From: Sympetrum striolatum | Taxonomy: Eukaryota; Arthropoda; Insecta; Odonata; Libellulidae | Direction: 5' to 3' | Assembly: GCA_947579665.1 (NCBI GenBank) | Contig: OX388350.1 | Coordinates: 37,419,393 to 37,483,392 of the forward strand | DNA length: 64,000 nucleotides | Shown here: piece after piece, positions 21,701 through 33,050 of the stretch | Layout of the letters: every line of letters starts with the position of its first letter | Position numbering within the stretch: the stretch's first letter is position 1 | Made by a program: the position numbers and the translations under genes | The notes under the pieces: model-generated | What the model was told of the DNA's origin: nothing | The model's input: the letters and a program-made list of their open reading frames with translations, nothing else | Database searches by the model: none

Positions 21701-24700
21701 CTACATTATGCTTTTATCAGCTGTGAAATAGGATTGTCAAGTTAACAATTAATTTAGTTCCATTCTCCGTACAACCTACCAGTGAACGTGAAAGGGAAGG
21801 AGGTGAAAATTGAAGTAACGTGTGGCGACGTGGAGGTAATAGGGAACAAAGGAGACTATTCATCTAACATAGAACACAAAACGTACTCGCTGGTGACTGA
21901 GGGCATGTCTGGTAACTTCTGAGGGCAATATCTTTTGTCGAGGCTCGGGACGTGGTCGAAGAGGCGCAGTAAATTAATTAGTCAAAACAAAAAAGTCGTT
22001 TGAGAAAAAAGTTTGCGGGCGCGCCCATCCGGATGAGAACCAGGTGGTATTGTCGAGAGCATGTGGTTTTCTTGAACATCTATGGGACGTTTCTCGTATC
22101 ACATACCCACGAATAATACCTTTTATCAAGGCTGTTATTTTTTCGTGGAAACGTTCCCGACCTACCTGTGTTACGCTTGTTATTCCCTCGTGCACGCACG
22201 TTCCAATTTTGCCAACTCTTTCATGTAGGTTGTTCATTTACACTCGTGCCCATTTATTTCGCTGTTTTTTGTTCGATCGACAACCTTAGAATTGTTCCCA
22301 TGCAGTGGGTATGTTTTCGCTGTCATTCAGTTAGCTTTTTCACTAAAAGGTGTACGCATGAACAGGGAGAGATGTCATTTTCCATTCCATGGTAGCTATC
22401 GGTGTTTGAAGAAACAGGATAGAAAATTTGGTTTCACGGTGGATAATGAAGGGCTCTCTCTCTAAACATTTGTCGAATCCTAGTAATTAAGAAAAGATAT
22501 TTTATTTAATTTTCTAGAATCCTTACCTTTAATCTATATCCTATGAAAGTTTGGTTTACAGAACAATGACCCTTAACTTTTATGGATCGTACTTCTTTTA
22601 AATTTCGTAAATATTCCTTCTCTTGCTTTATGATGATATTTTTGGTTGGGTTTATCGTTATTGCTCGTTATATTTATCTTCTTAATTTTTTCTTATCTAG
22701 CTTCAAGTTTTGTATACTTTATGGAAATGAACTATCAGGTTTCAGTGAAGTTTTTTTTTTTAGATTATAATATCTATCAAAATCATACCAAAACTTAATT
22801 TTGTCTGCATAGGAAAGATTTTTGTGATGCTGATAAGGAATTATCAGCCCTCTTGAACCTGTAAAATATGAGATAGAACTAGTAAAACTTATTTAATAGA
22901 GGGGAGGTCAATTTTTAAGTTCATTCTTTCCATATATATATTTCATAGTGAGTAATTATATTAATCTATTCCATGACTGTTTAAAATATTTCAGATTATA
23001 GTTATTTACAATTATAAAACGAAAATGCGTAAGATTTAAATTATTTTATTTTTTATCGTGGTTAATTTTACGTTAAATTGTTTTTTAAGTCTCTCAGAAA
23101 CATTTCTTAAGCTCCATTTAAATACCACCTCCTAATTTACCTAGAAATATTTGAGACCTTTCTAACAATTACACCTATTATCACATAAAGAAATGTTTTT
23201 TGGGAGTAAAACGTATTCATCCAATCACGAATAATTTACTGTTTACAACTCTATGATCAAGAAAGCCATCGCTGTACAGTAGCTAATAACCGGAGTAATT
23301 TATCGGAGGGAAAATCCATCATCGATACTCATTTGGCTGTTGACGCATTCACTGAGAACGGATGATTTTCAGCCACCGTGAATTGTGATCAAGGCGGCAA
23401 TAAGTCGAGGATTTACCGCAGCTGTTTTTTACCGGCCGCCCTCATAAACTTTCCGCAGCAACATACCGCTCTAGTACAAGGCTCGAGGTAGTTAAAGTTA
23501 CTAAACGAGTTTGTCATTCGGGAGCTTTCCTACTGTATCAGTAGACATACGGAGTTTGGTATCATCCCAGAGAAAGGTGGCCCTTTACCCATTAAGTCGT
23601 TTGGTGCTGTTTTCTCTTCATTAAACCCGCAAAAGGCAAGGAAATCCATTCGTCATTTGAGGACTCGCAAAAGTACTACCTTTAAAAGAGCACAACTGTA
23701 AGCTCCTTAGCTTCCTTTTATGTTATCCAGTCTACATGAGTTTCAGAAATGAAAATGTTACAATTTTGGAAAAGGAATGAGAATATGAATGATATAGGGG
23801 TCGTTGACGATCGCAAAATTCCAAAATCGATCTTTTTTAAAAAATGGCGACGAATTTAATTTTGGGTGTAGAAACTTGTAAGGAATATGCCCTAATTGTT
23901 GTTACCTTTAGAAATGATAAAGATTTTATTTTAAAATATGAGATAATCCCATATGTTATTATTTTACGTACTTTATGAAAATTTGAAGAATATTCATCGT
24001 AGTACTTTCGAGATAGGATGTCCACCGTTACAGGCAATATTATTTCGAGAAAAACGCGTCTTAGGTTTCGATCATTAAATTTATCTAAGTTAACTTATCT
24101 ATGCAGCACAATTGATTTTTAAAGAACTCCAGCTGTTATCTTACGGAAGCATAATTAGCGAATCTTAGGGAAGCAATATTTTGAATATAAAATGATTTTA
24201 TATCGAAATAGTAGCAGTATTTTGTTGAAGTTGACAAGTTACATAAAAACAAGTTTCTATGTGCACAATTTACATATTTTTTTATTCACAGAACGGTAGT
24301 TGACTGGAATGGCTTAGCAAAGGATATTGTGTTGGAAGTGATATGACAAGTTACCACCTGGTTGTTACCTTCCTGTAACTTTTTATATAATAATAAATCC
24401 TAAAATTATACATGTATGTATTTTTGCAATAACTTTTGAATATTTAGCTGAACACATGGATAAAATACAGATAGATTTCCTTGCTTAGCTGCATTATCTG
24501 GTTATATCACTCTGATTATTGACGTCAATTCGCTTTGACTACTTGCGTAATTTTCCAGAAAGCTTATGGAAGTAAAAATTAACTATGCGAAGGTTGTATA
24601 ATGAATTGATGACTCTTAATCCTTTGACTGATGATTGCTCTGTGACAGAAACAAGTATCGCATATTTAAATTTATCGTAAACGACTTAGTTATAGTGGTT

Positions 24701-26195
24701 TTGTTCATCACATATATACAACAATGTTTCTTCCATGAGAGATTGACGTGAGGTCATAATTTAATTCTACTGTAGACCAGTGGTAATTATTCATATCTTT
24801 TTGCAAGCAGTGCAATTCTGAGTTTAATATAAGTCTGAAATTAAAATGCGAGGCTCTCTGACTCTAGTGCAGTGAAAGGAAAATTATCTGTGCTCTGAAA
24901 AGGTTGTTCTTATCTATTTAATCACCATTAAATATCGAATATTTATATCATTGTATATTTTTCTTAATTATCAAATATTTCCGTTTATTCCTTTTTTCAA
25001 TATGAGGAAGTTTTCTCTTTTATTTTATTCTCAGTGGAGGAATTTTCATAGAATGGTAATATATTCTGTTTTTATAATTGATAGCATAGATATTTTTCTA
25101 TATTGATGAAAGTAAAACATTTACATAAGTCATTATGGACACATTTAAAAGCGCCTCAACTATGTTTTACCCATCTAGATTACCTTTTCTAAGGGTTTGC
25201 CTTATGTATCTTAAAAAAAACCTTTAAAATATTCTTAGACACGTAAGCAAAAGGAAGTGGAAAAGAAAAGCGCTGAGCGTTGAATTAAAATTTTGAAATT
25301 GCATTATGAGAGAGCAATTTATGTTAAGTAGATTTCGTTGTCGCGCGAAACATTTCCTCTATTGGTGATAATAAGGAAATCGAAAGAGAAAAAAAAATAA
25401 CTTTTGAGCAGTAACTGTGAAAATGCTTTCAACGTACTTTCTAGCACTAGTAATATCTGAATGATACTTCCGCAATCTTTGCAGTCTTTCTTACAGAACC
25501 AACAGCATTTTATTTTAAATTCTAGGTGTCAAGTTTAAAAAACTCTGAAAGCTTGAAATCGTCTGAAATATTAATTTTTTAAATTTTGAAAGAATTTATT
25601 AAATACCAAGAATAAAAACAATTAAATAGTCCATACGCGGGAGTTGTTAAATAAACAATCGAGGTAAAATTGGAACAGCACTTTACTCTTTCTGCCAGAT
25701 AATGCAGATTTAGTTAATTTTAACGGTTTACTAGGGATAGCTAGAGATGTGTTCATTGCTTTTTTAAGTAGTGAAAATATTAATCTTACCATTAAAAAAA
25801 TAGGCATATACGGAATTTACTCCAATACACTCTCTCATCCTCTTTGATGTATGGGAAATAATTTCCGATATTTTTATCAATATTAAAGTCTCTACAATCA
25901 TTCCACAGAAAGCGTGAAGTCGTAAATAGTATTAGAAGTTTAGTAAAAGTTAAATTTCCGATTGCCTAATTTTTATGTAGCATCGTCTGATTAATCAAGC
26001 GGAAACGAGACGAAATTTAAGATTTCATTATTTTTGTGTTTGATTTAATTGAAACACGATTCCCTGTGGAGTCGGATTCCTAAGTTTCGTGGATTATAAA
26101 ATCGAAATACCTACATAATGAAGAGGTAATATGGAAACTTAAGTCAATTTTGTGATCTAATTTCCATTTAAAGATAATATTTGATTACTTTTTAT
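21700..26195. other. Mostly AT-rich non-coding stretch
   Basis: The GC-balanced patches at 21780-22100 and 23270-23700 carry no recognisable gene. Short open frames on both strands overlap and lack features. No tRNA, rRNA or clear mobile element is seen. Confidence 0.5.
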
Positions 26196-26400
26196 ATTAT
26201 AATAATAGTAAAAGGACTTTATTCAGGGCGAGAGAGACAAAGTCTCTTCTTACGTCTAACCCATAGTTATGTTAGATACGAAAGAAAGAGAAAGATTGGA
26301 AAAGTACACAGAATAAAACAACTTTGTGGATTTTAAAAACTTAAGTTAAGAGCTTAGGAAAATAATTCCACTTTAGGAAGACACCCTCAAAAAAGGGGGT
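26196..26400 (-). mobile_element. Retroposon 3-prime end, copy 2 (antisense)
   Basis: Diverged copy of the tails at 15206 and 30755. On the minus strand it shows GGGTTAGACGTAAGAAGAGA, CTTTGTCTCTC, CCTGAATAAAGTCC and an AT tail. It ends near a CACCCTCAAAAAAGGGGGT phrase. Confidence 0.55.
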
Positions 26401-27530
26401 TTGAAAAACCTTGCAAAACCTACAGATAGAAAACTAAATTGTGGGAACTAAATTATGTGTCATTGGGAATCGGAGAAGCTGAGTACAATATTTAAACTTA
26501 TTATTTTATGTTTTTATTCTTTTAGAAGTTAGCGAAATTCCGAAGCTGATAAAATATTTTTCTTATCTGTTTGTGGGCCATCTTTCCTTTCTTCGTAGAG
26601 ATTCAACTCATTTTAATTAACTTCATTAATAACATCATCCGGAAACTTTAAAAAAATACAGCAGGAAAGGGGCACAGGGAAAGAATCATCCCGCGCATTC
26701 TCTATTGCTTTTTTCAGTCTCTTTCATTTTGTTTCGAGCCTTCAATTTCTTCCATCCGAGTTAATGCACGTGCGAAAGGAGCTCGTAGAGGGAGTTAGCC
26801 ATCACGTTACCACCGCTGAGTAGTTACGGCGGAGGCCGGGTAGTGGCGCCGCTGCCGTGATTCAGGCGGACTTCATAAACGGACGATGGGAGGAATTAGG
26901 GCTGCCCTCGTGCTCTGAGTGCTTTTACGTGTTTCCACTTTTTTGCCGCCTTTGATCGGCCCTCGCACGAGCTATTAAACCGGGATCCTGGATCACAGGA
27001 TGCTGCGCGAGGAGTGACTTTCCGAAAGTTATTGTTGTCATGGTTATTGTGTTTCCAGCTCCCAGGGAAATTCCTCCTCGAAAATGAACTTAGAGAGGTT
27101 TAATAGAGGCTTTATCGATCAGAAACATCTGCTTAGATGAACGTGTGAGTTGTGTTTGTTTGAGGGAGGAGTGTAAGCAGGAATGATTATATCCTTAGGT
27201 GTGCCCCTGCATCTAGACATTACTGCTTAGGATTTTAGCAATACATAAATTTAAAAAATAGAAGATCTTAGTAATTTCCTCATAAATATATTTGTTGTGG
27301 CTAGGGAGAGTTTCAGAGTTGTTTCTTTAAGTTTTATTTCATAAAGTGGAAATTTTCGTCACACCCAAAATATAAGAAAATTTTAAAATTAGTTCTGACA
27401 CGCACTATATCATCTTCTCTTATGTACGGGAACAATATCCAACATTCTGTCCATATATGTATCAACATTAAATTCTCCATCAATTTACCATGGAAATAGT
27501 TTAATGTTAAGTAGTACTTGCGCTATTGAA
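26400..27530. other. Non-coding stretch with a GC-rich island
   Basis: Positions 26780-27010 are distinctly GC-rich for this window, with phrases such as GTTACGGCGGAGGCCGGGTA. The island has no long open frame. It could be a conserved regulatory element or a promoter-proximal region. Nothing decisive is visible. Confidence 0.4.
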
Positions 27531-27790
27531 AAATTTAAACTTCCGTTGCCTAATGCCATATTAAAAGTCTGATAAATCATCATAGTTCAATTTAAAAATC
27601 AGTTTTGTATGTAGCAATAGAGTAAAGGGTAAACACGTGTATAAAATTTAAACTTCCTCGGAAAGTGTTTAAATAGCTTGCAGGCATTTTAAAATTTAAA
27701 CTTCCGATTACCTGATTTCTTATTAAATTGTCTGATGAATCACCATAACTGAAAATCAGTATTGTGTTCAGCAATACAATACGTTTCTTA
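27531..27790. repeat. Degenerate tandem duplication, unit about 161 bp
   Basis: AAATTTAAACTTCCGTTGCCTAA near 27531 recurs near 27692 as AAATTTAAACTTCCGATTACCTGA, each followed by GTCTGAT-AATCA and AAATCAG. A third, more diverged relative lies at about 25945-26000, so the sequence is dispersed as well as tandem. Confidence 0.6.
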
Positions 27791-28058
27791 AAATGAAGCG
27801 TATATAAAGTAATTATGCAGTAATTATTGAAATACCGGTACTGTTACTCGTCTATCCTAGGTTGGTGCACGAATAGGACTCAGAATATAACTAAAGAGTA
27901 CAATCAACATAAATATTGCAAATAATATAAACATTTTCTCAGAGACCTTCAAAAGCTTCTCACGGATCAAAATTTGGAGACCTCTGCTATAGATATGCTC
28001 AGATCCTCATTTCTAAGTTCTTCATACATTCTGCTATGAAATAAGTCGCATAATCAAT

Positions 28059-28208
28059 AGTCGCCTAACGAGGCTGTCACTCAGTTGTCGATCGCTCCAT
28101 TGACTGGACCCGACCATAAGCCCACTCGCAGCACACTGGTGCGGAGGTATCGTTTCAGACCACTGAATACGTTTCCCATGATCCCCTGGATCTCGGCCGA
28201 CGCCTTCT
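28059..28208 (+). CDS. Candidate internal coding exon, unrecognised gene
   Basis: This GC-richer stretch is open in one plus-strand frame. It starts after a possible acceptor (CAATAG) and ends at a strong donor, CTTCTC/GTAAGTTTT. The frame encodes a basic segment (STLVRRYRFRPLNTFPMIPW) followed by SADAFS. Entry in phase 0 matches the second donor of the 9518 exon, so both could belong to one gene with an intron of about 18 kb. The acceptor is weak, with almost no pyrimidine tract. A minus-strand frame over the same bases is also open, encodes an amphipathic segment and ends at a TGA. No family is recognised, so strand and reality are both uncertain. Confidence 0.4.
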
Positions 28209-28209
28209 C

Positions 28210-30750
28210 GTAAGTTTTACAACATTAGTCATACAGAAAGTCCCATAAATTGTTTGAAACTATCCAGCAAAGCATTTGATGCTCGCTCAACGTAACGGAT
28301 TATCATCTTCATCGATAACCTACGAAATGGAAATAAAACGCTGAAGCTTTCGGCGTGATGTTTAATTACTTAATCATCAGCGTTGACCCGAAATTTCAAA
28401 GTTTAGATTTTTGTTTCCCGGCTTAAACTGCGAACAACTTATGGGAAAGGCTTTTGTGATGTTTTAAAGATATCCTGTTTATAAGATATCTGTTGACACG
28501 TCCGCAAAACGGTGTATCTTGAAGTGTAATCAGCAAACCTCATAGGTTTCTTTTTCGTGGCCGTGAGTGATACCATGTACCGTGAATGAATACCGAAAAA
28601 TCCAGTTAAATCAGTAACATATCATATTTTGAATGTATTACTTAGGGGTTAGGTATATATAAAAAGAAAACTCAAGAATATTACAATTCTATAGGAATTG
28701 TCTACATATCATTTATGAATTGTATATCGATTGTAATTAACAATTGCATATGTATAAGCAGACATACAGCCTACCAGCTAATAACAATAATAAAAATCAT
28801 TATAATTATAGCTCATAAAAAATCACCCATAATACAGGTATAATAACAAATTAAAGTAGCGAACTCGAGCAATATTTTCATTCTAGGGCATTAGGGAAGT
28901 GAATCTCCATTAATTCTAATTAAATGAAATATACATTCCGTTTTCCGCAATTTATCTGCGGACCGATCTCTATAAAAAATGCCGTCATTAACTAAAAGAG
29001 TCCATTACTATCACTGCATTTTTCTTCTGCCCTAAAGCGAAAAAAGGGTTTTGGAAATAATGTTGATAAATAGTCTACTTTTTGCTTTTATATTCGGAAG
29101 AATAAATTTAGAGGTATAGCTACAATACATTTTCATTTTCTCAAGTTTTCCGAGTATGGTACAGTATATTCGGAAAAAAACCAAGAAGCTGAGGGATGAC
29201 TTGTGGCAGATTATACTATTTGCTTTTAAATTTTGTACGAAGAACCATGATGAATCTTTATGAAAGCTAATTCATTGCGGAAATTCGTAAAGAGTTGGAT
29301 CGATTGCTGCACTATATAAAATTTTACGAAAAATTAGAAATGGTGATGAGGTAGCAGTTTTCTAGTGAGTTACGTTTCTAATTAAAGAAATCAATCAGGT
29401 TCTTCTTCTTCTTTAGACGTAAGATAGAATCACAAATAATTTTGCTTGAAATGATTCCCTATGTAGTCAATATTAATTTTATTTTTTTTTGGATATAAAA
29501 ATCCTTCAAACAAAATTTTCTAGAGATTTTTCGTGGAATTCGTATAAAATCTAGCTTTTAAACGTTTTATTTCTTCTCCGAATTACATTTACAAACTTTA
29601 GAAAATTTTAACCTATTTTTTCCATGCTCTGGTTGTCTTTATCTGTTTAACGTACGGTACTAAAATTTAAAGATAGTATGAAGTTTGGCTTCGATTAATT
29701 TAAGTATTACTTAGATTAGATTAGGTCTATCGTCTAGTTGAATATACTTATCAACTTACCTGAAAATTAAGCTTAATTGCAAATTAATGGCATGTATTAT
29801 ATTATGATCAAACAATTTAAAATTTGGAACGTCACTGAATGTTGTAATTTTGTAGATAATCATTTTAAATACCACGGATGGTCAATCTGTCGATCGCAGT
29901 ACGGTTTGTAGAGTTAAAGTGAATATTGTAGTTAAACTCTATCTTCGTTATACATTGACATACTGGGCCTAAGAAGGACACATTAAATCTGATAATTAAT
30001 TTAATGGTCCCTTTTGATTCGATCCTAAAGTTTTCACTTTGATAATTTGTAAAATAATGGTGAAACACTCACGATATTCTAGGCACATATATGAGAACTG
30101 TTGCATAGTATTTTACGTAGTGCAAGATCGGAATATACTCTAAATTTTAACAGGAAGTAGTAATTGGTGTCTTTAATAGATAATAAACGCTTGAATGATA
30201 CTGTTGCATTTTCAAAGCGATGCAATTTTAGAGAGATCCAGTGGTGGGCGATCCAATTTGAAATCCTCTCTTCTCTTCAGATATATTTTTTCCTGTACTA
30301 AAAATTTTCCAGAGGTTGAGTGTGGAGCTCGTGGTATTTCTATTTCGTCCACTCGAGTTGACCAAGTTAAACTTAGGGCAGCAACAAAGAGTGGGTAAGA
30401 GAGACCAATAGTTTATTTCCCCATCGATATTTGCACTGCTTTGAAAATAACTTGACCGAGCAAACATTTCCTTGCGGTCATTAGCTTTCATGCCCTTACC
30501 TGTTCCTTGGCCATCCTCTCTTTTACCCGTTGGGGCACTTTTGACCATCCACCCATGGATACGACTGGTGCGTTTTATTCCCTGCGGTGAAGTTACCCAA
30601 CTGAAAAGCCTTCGCGTGGAAAATATGAGTCCACCGATTTTCTTATTTATTTATATTTAATAAGCATCCACGAATGTTATACTTAGCCGGATTCAGAAAT
30701 TATTTTCGTTTTGCGATTTAATCCCAGTTTTTTTAAGGAACAGAATCCCA
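28210..30750. other. AT-rich non-coding stretch
   Basis: No gene, RNA or mobile-element boundary is supported. The short open frames at 29865-30660 overlap on opposite strands and have no features. Confidence 0.5.
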
Positions 30751-30754
30751 ATTA

Positions 30755-30960
30755 TAGTAATAATAATAATTGTCTTTATTTGGGTGGGATTAGGACTAAA
30801 AGTCTCTCTTTCCATCTAACCCATCGTCATTAATCATAGAATAGTATGTAGTAAATAGAATATCATTAGAAATAAATAGAAGAAGATATGACAATAGTGT
30901 GGAAAAAATTATAATCGTATGATACATAAGAAAAGGTTGACCACTTAAAAGTGAAATTCA
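30755..30960 (-). mobile_element. Retroposon 3-prime end, copy 3 (antisense)
   Basis: On the minus strand: GACGATGGGTTAGATGGAAA, GAGAGACTTTTAGTCCTAAT, CCCACCCAAATAAAGACA and an (ATT)n tail. It is the best preserved of the three related tails in this window. All three have the same orientation. Confidence 0.65.
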
Positions 30961-31559
30961 GTTATTTGATTACGAAATGAAATGAACTGATTTAATGAAC
31001 TCTTACTTTCTTGAATAAAGGAAAATGGTTTAAAGAACTATGCCGAAGTGTCATGAGTTGGAAAAAATGAAAACGAGGGCAGTCTCCAAAACATACTCGA
31101 ACACAGATGTACACATTATATTGAACCTGGCTAGTCATAGGATCTGCGCTCCCAATATCACTTAAATAGTCGAATTTTGCGAAGGTTTCTATCAAGGTAT
31201 ATTATCTTTCGGTGATCCTAGTCGTACCTTCCTTAAATTGAAACCAATGGTGGCTCATGCAACAAAAAGAGTATCGTTCGATATAAATATAAAAATTGCG
31301 AACGTTTTGCAACACATTGCTTTAATGGTATCGTGAGTGAATTATGTTAATTTAATTTCACGTCTGCGGTGTTTAAGCTCTTTGCAAATTGTCGGTCTCT
31401 CATCAAATTATAGTTTAAGATGCCGTACACTAGTTCGATTAAATAAGAGCCGAATTTGTCACGAATAATAGGTCACTCTTCATCTAAAAAATCGTTTCAC
31501 ATTAGTATTAGGTCGTTCGTAATGTCTTTCTTTAGAAATCCTCCAAATTCCCTTTTTAT

Positions 31560-32010
31560 CTCCTAGTATTTACTTTTTTGGTGAAAATTATTAAGAAACG
31601 ATGGCAGTACGAGATCAGGATGATTTTTGCGTTAAAAATTATTTGGAAATTCCCTAAAAATATTTAATATCAAATTCGCCAAAATTTTGTCAATTTCAAC
31701 GTTTTGATTTTGGAAGTTTGATGAATTTCACGAGCCTATCAGTTGGTGTCACATAAAAATATTACCTTGAAATTCATATTTATTTTGCTTTCGGATAACT
31801 CCAGGCATTTCAGCTAGCAATATTTATACTTCTTGATTGGCAATAACATTTATACAGCGAAGTTTCCTTTCCGTTTGCTTTAAACATTTCCCCGAAAAGC
31901 TGTTGGTGGCCTGTTTCGTAGAAAAATTAGACAAACATAAGATTCTGAGGCTAATTTTTTCAAATATTTTTGAAACTGAAAAAATCGCAGAGATATTATA
32001 TTTACATGAA
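31560..32010. repeat. Diverged duplication, copy 1 (offset about 1041 bp)
   Basis: TATTTATACTTCTTGATTGG at 31821 recurs exactly at 32862. Similarity extends on both sides (GCAGTACG, ATTTATTTTGCTT-CGG-TAACTCCAGG, AAATTAGACAAACAT). The MITE at 32252 lies in the spacer between the copies. Function unknown. Confidence 0.7.
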
Positions 32011-32251
32011 ATGCGACACTTTGCTGTAATTCAATCAATTACCAGCCACAATTGTTACTATCGAATCTTATTCGATAGTCATTTTTCTGAAATAGTTTCT
32101 ATTTAATTAGAAAGCATTCTGTAATCATTGGAGCCTGGAATTAGTTTTCTCCATTCATCTAAGAGGTTCTTAATTTATTATACAAGATTTAGTACCCAAA
32201 ATATGCATTCGTTTCATGCTATTGAATATGGTTATTCGATTGATTAAAGTA

Positions 32252-32328
32252 CACTCCTGGCCAAAATTAACGCACCACCGGCCGTAAGGATCGCTAGGGA
32301 GGTGCTGCGTTAATTTTGGCCAGGAGTG
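32252..32328. mobile_element. 77-bp Tc1/mariner-type MITE, copy B
   Basis: Same 77-bp design as 3160-3236. The left end CACTCCTGGCCAAAATTAAC is mirrored at the right, and TA flanks both ends (32250-32251 and 32329-32330). The internal spacer (CGGCC-TAAGGATCGCTAGGGA) is shared with copy A with only one or two differences, so both copies came from one source. Confidence 0.88.
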
Positions 32329-32559
32329 TACATCTAATTAAACATTCAGTATATGGATAAGATTATTTAATGAGTTAATATTCACCAGTATCTCAAAAAT
32401 TACATTTCGTAAGATCGTGCCATAAATGTTTTATATGCTTTACAATTTTTATGCTCTGTTAGGTTGATTTTCATCGTCAGAATCATCTTAAATCAGCGTT
32501 GGACTTTTCAGAAAGTTTTCCATTTGAAATACACGGAAAATCCTCTCGCATTACCTATT

Positions 32560-33050
32560 TGCCGGAAAATTATTTAGAAACTATAGCAGTACGTTTTTTG
32601 TATAATTTTCGCATTAAATATTATTTGAAAATTTCTGTTCTTATCTCTAAACAATCTCTGCGGGTTAAAATTCCGCAGAAATTTATTAAATTTGCCAAAG
32701 TTTTATTAATTTAAGCACCATACGCATTTGCCATCAATAAAAATGTAGAAGTATGACAGTTTTGAAAATCAGGAGTATATAACTTGGAGTTACATCAAAA
32801 TATTACCCTAGAAATTACATTTATTTTGCTTCCGGGTAACTCCAGGTATTTCACCTAGCAATATTTATACTTCTTGATTGGCAATAACATTTAGAAAGCG
32901 AAGTTTTCTTTCCATTTGCTTGAAATATTTTCCAGAAAAGCTGTTTGTGGCATTTTTCGTATAAAAATTAGACAAACATTCAACATTAAGACTCCGACTC
33001 TAATTTTCGCATATATTTTTGAAAGTAGAAAAATTGTGGAAAAAGTATAT
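32560..33050. repeat. Diverged duplication, copy 2 (offset about 1041 bp)
   Basis: Partner of 31560-32010. The copies differ by many substitutions and small indels outside the best-matching core at 32822-32930. Confidence 0.7.
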
